This document shows, in pieces, positions 1 to 4,989 of a stretch of DNA of 5,641 nt. The stretch is from Bacteroidota bacterium (GTDB lineage: Bacteria > Bacteroidota > Bacteroidia > B-17B0 > B-17BO): the NCBI GenBank assembly GCA_947462425.1, contig CANHPI010000202.1, positions 1-5,641 of the forward strand. The letters run 5' to 3'. The position numbers and the translations under genes are program-made. The notes under the pieces are model-generated. The model worked only from the letters and a program-made list of their open reading frames with translations. It did no database searches and was not told where the DNA came from. Position 1 is the stretch's first letter. Each line of letters opens with the position of its first letter.

Positions 1-1257
1 ATGACATTACAAGATATAAAATTACGTTTTGGAATAATAGGAAGTAATCCTTTATTAGAAAGAGCAATTGATGTTGCGCGTCAAGTTGCACCCACCGATT
101 TAAATGTTTTGATAAATGGTGAAAGTGGAACTGGTAAAGAAGTTTTTCCACAAATTATTCATCAAAACAGCGCTCGCAAACATGGGCAATATATTGCCGT
201 AAACTGTGGTGCAATTCCTGAAGGTACTATTGATAGCGAATTGTTTGGACATGAGAAAGGTTCTTTTACAGGTGCGCATGAAGCCCGTAAAGGTTATTTT
301 GAAGTAGCAGATGGTGGAACTATTTTTTTAGATGAAGTTGGAGAATTACCATTAACCACGCAAGCTCGATTACTACGTGTTTTAGAAACTGGTGAATATA
401 TAAGAGTAGGTAGTAGTAAGGTTCAAAAAACAAATGTGAGGGTTGTAGCAGCAACAAATATTAATTTTAATATAGCAATTGAAAAAGGAAAATTTAGAGA
501 AGATTTATATTACCGTTTAAATACGGTCCCAATTAATTTGCCACCATTAAGGGATCGTAAAGATGATATATATTTATTGTTTAGGAAATTTGCTAGTGAT
601 TTTGCTACTAAGTATCGCATGCCAGCAGTAAAGTTGTCGTTGGAAGCTGAACAAGCTTTAGTAAATTATTATTGGCCAGGAAATATACGTCAGCTAAAAA
701 ATATTACGGAGCAAATTTCTATTATAGAAAAAGAAAGAGATATTACACTTGAGGGGTTATTATTATATCTACCAAATTATAATACTAATAGATTACCGGC
801 TGTTGCAAATACAGGCTTTGTTGGTTCTTCATCATCTTCAGATATGAATGAGCGTGATTTATTGTACAAGGTATTATTTGATATGAAAAAAGAACTGAAT
901 GATTTAAAAAAAGTAGTTCATGATATTGTTCAGGTAGGAGGTAGTTCATTAGGTAATTTACCAAGTGATGATTTACAATCAATAGATCGATTATATAATA
1001 ACGAAAGTAGTTTTCCGGTTGTATCAAATACTAATGAAATAAAAATTCATAATCCAATTATCGTAAAAGATGGTCCACATGGATTTAATCAGCCAATAGT
1101 AGTTGAGGAATCCTTATCGCTTCAGGATAAAGAAATTGATATGATAAAAAAGGCACTTAAAAAACATAAAGGAAAAAGAAAATACGCATCTCAGGAATTA
1201 GGAATTAGCGAAAGAACATTGTACAGAAAAATAAATGAGTACAATATAGAGGAGTAA
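1..1257 (+). CDS. sigma-54-dependent AAA+ transcriptional activator without receiver domain
   Basis: This 418-residue protein is a bacterial enhancer-binding protein that would use ATP hydrolysis to remodel RNA polymerase-sigma-54 at promoters. The AAA+ domain starts almost at the N-terminus. Visible motifs are Walker A GESGTGKE (40-47), the sigma-54 contact loop GSFTGA (87-92), Walker B TIFLDE (107-112), FREDLYYRLN with the arginine-finger arginines (165-174), and the sensor II segment WPGNIRQLKN (225-234). A serine-rich linker and a probable coiled coil (about 282-310) lead to a Fis-type helix-turn-helix at about 378-412. No receiver, GAF or PAS domain precedes the AAA+ domain, so its input signal cannot be read from the sequence. 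The opening 'IKLRFGIIG' matches how I remember Bacteroidota homologues beginning, which supports this ATG. The GSFTGA loop has Ser where the consensus has Ala, but the key Phe and Thr are kept. The target genes are unknown. Confidence 0.95.
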   Translation: MTLQDIKLRFGIIGSNPLLERAIDVARQVAPTDLNVLINGESGTGKEVFPQIIHQNSARKHGQYIAVNCGAIPEGTIDSELFGHEKGSFTGAHEARKGYFEVADGGTIFLDEVGELPLTTQARLLRVLETGEYIRVGSSKVQKTNVRVVAATNINFNIAIEKGKFREDLYYRLNTVPINLPPLRDRKDDIYLLFRKFASDFATKYRMPAVKLSLEAEQALVNYYWPGNIRQLKNITEQISIIEKERDITLEGLLLYLPNYNTNRLPAVANTGFVGSSSSSDMNERDLLYKVLFDMKKELNDLKKVVHDIVQVGGSSLGNLPSDDLQSIDRLYNNESSFPVVSNTNEIKIHNPIIVKDGPHGFNQPIVVEESLSLQDKEIDMIKKALKKHKGKRKYASQELGISERTLYRKINEYNIEE

Positions 1258-1266
1258 TTGTGTATT

Positions 1267-1303
1267 TTTTCAATACCATTTGAATTGAAAAGCACTATTC
1301 AAT
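1267..1303. repeat. three mutually complementary segments (TTCAAT / ATTGAA / TTCAAT) in the spacer after the activator gene
   Basis: TTTTCAAT (1267-1274) and ATTGAAAA (1284-1291) form a perfect 8-base inverted repeat around a 9-base loop. The same ATTGAA core (1284-1289) can instead pair with a second TTCAAT at 1298-1303. A further TTCAA follows at 1306-1310. In RNA the two hairpins would exclude each other. The stems are almost all A-U pairs and no U-tract follows, so this is a poor intrinsic terminator. It could be a weak RNA switch, a protein-binding palindrome, or chance in AT-rich DNA. Confidence 0.3.
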
Positions 1304-1371
1304 ACTTCAAGTGATAATTAAATTTTATTATAAGTATTTTTCTTATTTTTAACCAACTATAAAACATTAGT

Positions 1372-1740
1372 ATGACAATTATAAAAATAACAACCATTGC
1401 ATTAGCAACATTAATAATTAGTGGATGTGGTTCTACCAAAAAAAGTTCAACTCCTTCAGCTCCAGTTGTGAATATAATTCCAGGTGAGGCACAATTAGCG
1501 GCTATTAAAGTTAAGTTTCCAGATGCTACATCGGCTCAGTTAACGGAAGGGCATTCTATTTATGTTGGTGCTTGTACAAACTGCCATGGTCAAAAAAATA
1601 TTTTTAAACGTTCAGAAGCTAGTTGGTTACATGAAATTGATGATATGTCTCCTAAAGCTAATTTAACACCTGCGCAAAAAGATGCTTTAACAAAATATAT
1701 TTTATCTATGAAAGCGACTCAAGTTGCTGAAGTAAAATAA
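1372..1740 (+). CDS. monohaem cytochrome c lipoprotein
   Basis: This 122-residue protein starts with a lipoprotein signal peptide: a hydrophobic stretch over about residues 4-18, then a lipobox ISGC with the acylated cysteine at 19. The mature part would be about 104 residues, tethered to a membrane and facing the periplasm. A Ser/Pro-rich linker (21-40) leads to a single c-type haem site, CTNCH (C68, C71, H72). The probable distal haem ligand is M92 in 'DDMSPKANL', with M113 as the alternative. The pattern of Trp (W85), then Met, then a final 'YILSM' helix fits small class I-like electron-transfer cytochromes. The electron partner is not identifiable, since no oxidase or dehydrogenase lies nearby. 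The ATG is the first after an in-frame stop at 1360-1362, and no Shine-Dalgarno sequence is visible. The gene stands alone, 114 bases after the activator gene, and probably has its own promoter, though I found no convincing one. Confidence 0.88.
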   Translation: MTIIKITTIALATLIISGCGSTKKSSTPSAPVVNIIPGEAQLAAIKVKFPDATSAQLTEGHSIYVGACTNCHGQKNIFKRSEASWLHEIDDMSPKANLTPAQKDALTKYILSMKATQVAEVK

Positions 1741-1788
1741 TTATCGTGTTCATATTTTAAAAGATTTTTAAAAAAAATCAATATGTAA

Positions 1789-1956
1789 ATGTTACAAAAT
1801 CTTATATTATTACCCAAGATTATGCTAGTAGCAATTGCAACTAAAAAATTATTGGAATTAATTACTTTTAAGAAAAATCTGTTGGCTGTATATTTAAGAT
1901 TTTTGAATATAACATTTTCATTTATTTACATTGCATTTGCCGACTTACAAGGTTAA
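1789..1956 (+). CDS. possible small hydrophobic membrane protein (55 codons), unrecognised
   Basis: An ATG-initiated reading frame of 55 codons ends in TAA at 1954-1956, leaving one base before the ATG of the DUF2851 gene. The predicted product is very hydrophobic. A first segment covers about residues 4-18 and a second about 31-51, separated by a lysine-containing stretch (K19, K20, K28, K29). It could therefore form a two-helix membrane hairpin. A second possible start is Met12 (1822). I recognise no family. Against it being a gene: no ribosome binding site is visible, and hydrophobic chance ORFs arise easily in T-rich DNA. For it: 55 codons without a stop is fairly uncommon at this base composition, and the stop-start arrangement TAA-a-ATG would suit translational coupling with the downstream gene. 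It is best treated as a hypothesis. Confidence 0.25.
   Translation: MLQNLILLPKIMLVAIATKKLLELITFKKNLLAVYLRFLNITFSFIYIAFADLQG
1949..1952 (+). promoter_or_regulatory. weak ribosome binding site AAGG supporting the ATG at 1958
   Basis: AAGG lies five bases before the ATG at 1958. Other genes in the window lack such a site. It supports 1958 as the DUF2851 start rather than the in-frame TTG at 1931. It falls inside the last codons of the small ORF 1789-1956, so a ribosome finishing that ORF would already be at the site. Confidence 0.4.
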
Positions 1957-1957
1957 A

Positions 1958-3235
1958 ATGAATGAGGCATTACTTCATACCATTTGGAAATATAAATTGC
2001 TGAGGCAATCTAAGTTTATTGGTTCAAAGCAAGAAACTATTGAAATCGTTTCAATAGGAGAGCATAACCAAAATTCAGGACCTGATTTTTTTAATTCTAA
2101 AGTTAAAATTAATAATGTTTTGTTAGTAGGTAATGTTGAAATTCATATTAAAACATCTGATTGGCTAAAACACAAGCATCAAAAAGATAAATCTTATGAT
2201 AATTTAGTATTGCATGTTGTATACGAACATGATAAAGAATTGGATCAAAATGAAACGTTTAATGTTTCTGTTTTGGAGCTGAAAAATTACATTAATCCTT
2301 CTTTATTAGAAAAATATCATCAATTACAATTTTCAAAACAAAGTATTGCTTGTGGTAAGTCTATTTTAACTGTTCCTGATATTATTTGGAAATCATGGTT
2401 AGTTAGACTAGCTGTCACTCGTATTGAACAAAAAACTGAATATATTGAGCATTTGTTTGAATTCAGTGAGCAAAATCATGAAGATGCATTATATATGTTG
2501 CTTTGCCGTAACTTTGGTTTTAAAATAAATAATGATGCATTTGAATTATTAGGAAAATCTTTACCTTATTCAGTTCTTAAAAAATATTCTGATAATTCAC
2601 TTCAAATAGAAGCTTTATTGTTTGGTATTGGAGGATTTTTAGATGATATGTTTGATGATAAATATCCTAAACAATTGCAAAATGAATTTGAATTTTTAAG
2701 ACACAAACATCAATTATTTCCATTAAGAAAAGAAACCTGGAAATTTTCAAAAACCCGGCCGGTTAATTTTCCAACGATTCGTATTTCTCAACTGGCAAAT
2801 TTAATTAGCAAACAACAATCGTTATATCATTTATTAGAATTAAAGCCCAGTTTAAAAATGATTAAAGATTTTTTTGCCATATCGCCAAATGATTATTGGA
2901 AAACACATTTTAAATTTGATGTTAAAGCTGAAGAAAGTTCTAAGCTGATTGGAGAAACTGCTTTAAATTCTATTATTATTAATACAATAATTCCTTATTT
3001 GTTTTTCATGTCTAAGCATAATTTAAATTTGGATTATGTTGATTATGCTATGGATTTATTATCTCAATTACCTCCTGAGTTAAACACAAAAACAAAAGAA
3101 TTTATAGAATTAGGCGTTAAAACAGATAATTCTTTAGAAAGCCAGGCACAAATACAGTTATTTGATACAATGTGTTCTAAGAAATTATGTCTTAATTGTA
3201 ACGTAGCTGAATTTTTGCTAAAAAACTCCGAATAA
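1958..3235 (+). CDS. DUF2851 family protein
   Basis: This 425-residue protein matches the DUF2851 family, which has no established function that I know of and is typical of Bacteroidota. I chose the ATG at 1958 over the in-frame TTG at 1931. The resulting N-terminus 'MNEALLHTIWKYKLL' resembles the 'M.E.LL..IW' opening I remember for family members, and AAGG lies just upstream. The conserved N-terminal core contains GPDFFNSKVKI (41-51), GNVEIHIKTSDW (58-69), H72/H74, and YDNLVLHVVYEHD (80-92). A second conserved-looking stretch is 'RPVNFPTIRISQLANLI' (267-283). The C-terminus carries C406, C411 and C414, and C132 sits earlier. No signal peptide or membrane segment is evident, so it is probably cytoplasmic. 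The PD...E-x-H pattern (P42-D43, E61, H63) recalls PD-(D/E)XK nucleases, but this is inference. The PspC gene follows 40 bases later and may be co-transcribed. Confidence 0.9.
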   Translation: MNEALLHTIWKYKLLRQSKFIGSKQETIEIVSIGEHNQNSGPDFFNSKVKINNVLLVGNVEIHIKTSDWLKHKHQKDKSYDNLVLHVVYEHDKELDQNETFNVSVLELKNYINPSLLEKYHQLQFSKQSIACGKSILTVPDIIWKSWLVRLAVTRIEQKTEYIEHLFEFSEQNHEDALYMLLCRNFGFKINNDAFELLGKSLPYSVLKKYSDNSLQIEALLFGIGGFLDDMFDDKYPKQLQNEFEFLRHKHQLFPLRKETWKFSKTRPVNFPTIRISQLANLISKQQSLYHLLELKPSLKMIKDFFAISPNDYWKTHFKFDVKAEESSKLIGETALNSIIINTIIPYLFFMSKHNLNLDYVDYAMDLLSQLPPELNTKTKEFIELGVKTDNSLESQAQIQLFDTMCSKKLCLNCNVAEFLLKNSE

Positions 3236-3260
3236 AATAAAATTTGCTTTCTGAATTTTA

Positions 3261-3268
3261 TATCTTTG
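3261..3268 (+). promoter_or_regulatory. Bacteroidota-type -7 element TATCTTTG before the PspC gene
   Basis: TATCTTTG is a perfect match to the TAnnTTTG -7 consensus of the Bacteroidota housekeeping sigma factor. It ends seven bases before the ATG at 3276, so transcription from it would give a very short leader or a leaderless mRNA. A TTG at 3244-3246 lies only 14 bases upstream, shorter than the usual spacing of about 19-21, so the -33 element is poor. Confidence 0.45.
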
Positions 3269-3275
3269 TGAATAG

Positions 3276-3509
3276 ATGTTGGATAAAATTAGATATTGGT
3301 TTGAACAAAAAGCTTTTGGCGTTTGCGAATGGTGGGGCAAAAAACTGGGAATTAAAACGACAAACATTCGCATGTATTTTATCTATTTATCATTTTTTAC
3401 ATTTGGATCTCCCATTATTATTTATTTTATTATGGCTTTTATTTTGGAGCACAAAGAGAGTTTTAAGCCACACACATTTCGCCGGCGCAAGAGTGTTTGG
3501 GATTTGTAA
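3276..3509 (+). CDS. PspC-domain single-pass membrane protein
   Basis: This 77-residue protein carries a PspC-type domain over about residues 9-59. 'FGVCEWWGKKLGI' (14-26) matches the family's GVC...GI opening, and a transmembrane helix follows at about 33-58. A short basic tail (RRRK, 69-72) ends in 'VWDL', an ending I recall from small Bacteroidota PspC-like proteins. In Proteobacteria, PspC is an inner-membrane sensor of envelope stress that works with PspA and PspB. No pspA or pspB is in this window, and stand-alone copies like this one have no settled role. The ATG follows a consensus -7 element closely. A longer overlapping frame from a TTG at 3244 to 3558 is judged a shadow because this frame carries the family motifs. 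It could belong to a transcript with DUF2851 and the downstream channel gene. Confidence 0.88.
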   Translation: MLDKIRYWFEQKAFGVCEWWGKKLGIKTTNIRMYFIYLSFFTFGSPIIIYFIMAFILEHKESFKPHTFRRRKSVWDL

Positions 3510-3554
3510 TAATTTATTTAGAAAGGTCACTCGGTTAAATTTCAATTATTTTTA

Positions 3555-3562
3555 TTAATTTG
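3555..3562 (+). promoter_or_regulatory. possible -7 element TTAATTTG before the channel gene
   Basis: TTAATTTG differs from TAnnTTTG at one position. It ends eight bases before the ATG at 3571, nearly the same spacing as the element before the PspC gene. No matching -33 TTG was found at the expected distance, so the call is weak. Confidence 0.25.
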
Positions 3563-3570
3563 GCAATGTT

Positions 3571-4584
3571 ATGTATAACATTTTCAAATCTTATTATCGG
3601 TTCTTTGCACCATTATTGATATTGTTATCAGTATGGTTATTGGGAACTATTGGTTATGTTTTAATAGATAATTATTCGTGGTTTGATGCGTTTTACATGA
3701 CTGTAATTACAATTGCCACTGTTGGTTATGGTGAAGTTGCTCCTTTAAGTCATGCTGGTAAAATATTTACCGCCTTTCTTATTATCACAAGTTTTGGTAC
3801 ATTTGCTTATGCAGTGTCATCAATTACTAAATTTGTAATTGATGGAGAGTTTAACGAGTTTTTTAAAAATAGAAAATTGAATACAGCAATCGAAAAATTA
3901 TCTGATCATGTTATTATATGCGGCTATGGGCGAAATGGAAGGCAGGCAGCACAAGTTTTAAAAAAACATAATAAACGTTTTGTGGTAATTGAAAATAGTG
4001 TAAAAGTAACTTCAAATTTAAATCATAAATTTAGTGAGTTAGTGCTTTCGGGAGATAGCACACAAGATGAAGTTTTAATTAAGGCTGGTATTTTAAAAGC
4101 TAAAGCTTTAATTACAACCTTGCCAGTAGATGCTGATAACTTATTTATTGTATTAACGGCAAGAAATTTAAATAAAAATTTAACGATTATTTCTAGGGCA
4201 AGCGAAGATAACTCAGATACTAAATTAAAAATTGCAGGTGCTAACAATGTGATTATGCCTGATAAAGTAGGTGGTGCGCATATGGCTTCATTGGTAATGA
4301 AACCAGACGTGATGGAGTTTATTGACCATATTACAGCTGAAGGTGGTGATAATATTAGTTTAGAGGAAATATCATTTGAAATAATTCCTGATGAGTTAAA
4401 AAATAAAACATTAAAAGATTTAGAAATCAGAAACCGTTCTGGTGCCAATATCATAGGTTATAAAACTGCTCAGGGAGAATATATTGTAAATCCAACTGCC
4501 GATACCCTTATAATTGCTAAATCAAAATTATTTGTTTTAGGTACTCCTGAACAAATTTCTGCCTTAAAGCAAATTTTGAGTTAA
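3571..4584 (+). CDS. two-transmembrane potassium channel with RCK (TrkA-N/TrkA-C) gating domain
   Basis: This 337-residue protein has the MthK-like plan: outer helix at about 12-33, pore helix at about 37-49, selectivity filter TVGYGE (50-55), and inner helix at about 62-86. A cytoplasmic RCK domain follows. It begins 'VIICGYGRNG', with the Rossmann loop GxGxxG at 118-123 and an acidic residue, E141, at the end of the second strand. An RCK-C (TrkA-C) domain covers about 258-337. It should conduct K+ through the inner membrane as a tetramer, gated by a ligand bound to the RCK ring. The length is close to that of MthK (336, from memory). E141 would suit an adenosine-type nucleotide such as NAD(H) or ADP. 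By recalled alignment, the MthK primary calcium ligands are replaced here, so calcium gating is doubtful. The ATG is the first after an in-frame stop at 3556-3558. A probable terminator follows the gene. Confidence 0.93.
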   Translation: MYNIFKSYYRFFAPLLILLSVWLLGTIGYVLIDNYSWFDAFYMTVITIATVGYGEVAPLSHAGKIFTAFLIITSFGTFAYAVSSITKFVIDGEFNEFFKNRKLNTAIEKLSDHVIICGYGRNGRQAAQVLKKHNKRFVVIENSVKVTSNLNHKFSELVLSGDSTQDEVLIKAGILKAKALITTLPVDADNLFIVLTARNLNKNLTIISRASEDNSDTKLKIAGANNVIMPDKVGGAHMASLVMKPDVMEFIDHITAEGGDNISLEEISFEIIPDELKNKTLKDLEIRNRSGANIIGYKTAQGEYIVNPTADTLIIAKSKLFVLGTPEQISALKQILS

Positions 4585-4585
4585 T

Positions 4586-4618
4586 TACCGCTTTTTACAT
4601 TTTAAAGGTATTTTTTTT
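4586..4618 (+). terminator. probable intrinsic terminator after the channel gene
   Basis: TACC (4586-4589) followed by TTT (4592-4594) pairs with AAAGGTA (4604-4610). This gives a seven-pair stem with a two-base GC bulge, and eight T residues (4611-4618) follow directly. It begins two bases after the channel stop codon. The stem is weak (two G-C pairs), but position and T-tract are right for rho-independent termination. Confidence 0.5.
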
Positions 4619-4677
4619 GAAAATGTTATTCTCTTGCGAAATAATCGATTTATATGTTTTAATTTAATGAGTTTACA

Positions 4678-4685
4678 TAATTTTG
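4678..4685 (+). promoter_or_regulatory. candidate -7 element TAATTTTG (distal)
   Basis: This is a perfect TAnnTTTG match about 305 bases before the ATG at 4990. No TTG lies at the usual -33 distance, and such matches are expected by chance in AT-rich DNA. Confidence 0.2.
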
Positions 4686-4811
4686 TATAATTTTAACCTT
4701 AATTAATTTCAAAGAAAATAAAATAACAGACCATTTAATTTGATTTTTTTTATTTGTACTAATAAAGAAAAACAAAATTTTAATTGTTATAAATATCTTT
4801 CTCTGTAATTT

Positions 4812-4819
4812 TAATTTTG
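4812..4819 (+). promoter_or_regulatory. candidate -7 element TAATTTTG for the secreted protein gene
   Basis: This is a perfect TAnnTTTG match with a TTG at 4784-4786, 25 bases upstream, which is somewhat longer than the usual spacer. If used, it would give the gene at 4990 a leader of roughly 165 bases, unlike the short leaders suggested elsewhere in the window. Confidence 0.3.
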
Positions 4820-4989
4820 ACAAAATGATTAACTTAAACTTAAATAAACCAACAGGCGCAATTCTTTGATTTGTTTATACATGATTAATTTATATAGCAA
4901 CTTGTTTTTAAATTTTTATGACGGCTTTAATAAAACGAAAAATTTATAAATATAGATTCAAGTATGATGCATCTAATTAAATTTAAATA

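Larger units (their letters stand above)
4619..4989. other. long AT-rich intergenic region upstream of the secreted protein gene
   Basis: I see no convincing gene on either strand in these roughly 370 bases. The region is low-complexity A/T with several copies of TAATTTT (4678, 4688, 4806, 4812). Two of these extend to TAATTTTG, the -7 consensus. A 14-codon frame (4825-4869) begins five bases after the second. A stop codon (4984-4986) lies in frame just before the next gene. No strong inverted repeat, tRNA or riboswitch pattern was recognised. Confidence 0.6.

Noticed and set aside
785..1027. 80-codon frame on the minus strand inside the activator gene
   Set aside because: It is antisense to the linker of a well-supported gene, shows no recognisable motif, and reads as an arbitrary hydrophobic/His-rich sequence.
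1763..1779. GATTTTT/AAAAATC inverted repeat after the cytochrome gene as a terminator
   Set aside because: The stem has a single G-C pair and a three-base loop, and no T-tract follows. It is expected by chance in such AT-rich sequence.
1932..1939. TGCATTTG as a -7 element for the DUF2851 gene
   Set aside because: It has one mismatch to TAnnTTTG, and the nearest upstream TTG is 26 bases away, too far for a convincing promoter.
1931..1957. TTG at 1931 as the start of the DUF2851 gene
   Set aside because: The nine extra residues do not match the family's usual beginning. The ATG at 1958 has AAGG five bases upstream and gives the expected N-terminus.
3244..3558. 104-codon frame from TTG at 3244 overlapping the PspC gene
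   Set aside because: It is a different frame across the same DNA. The 77-residue frame has the PspC motifs, a membrane helix and an ATG after a consensus -7 element.
4023..4454. 143-codon frame on the minus strand inside the channel gene
   Set aside because: It is antisense to the RCK domain. Its hydrophobic character is the complement of the Rossmann-fold codons, and it has no independent start signal or family likeness.
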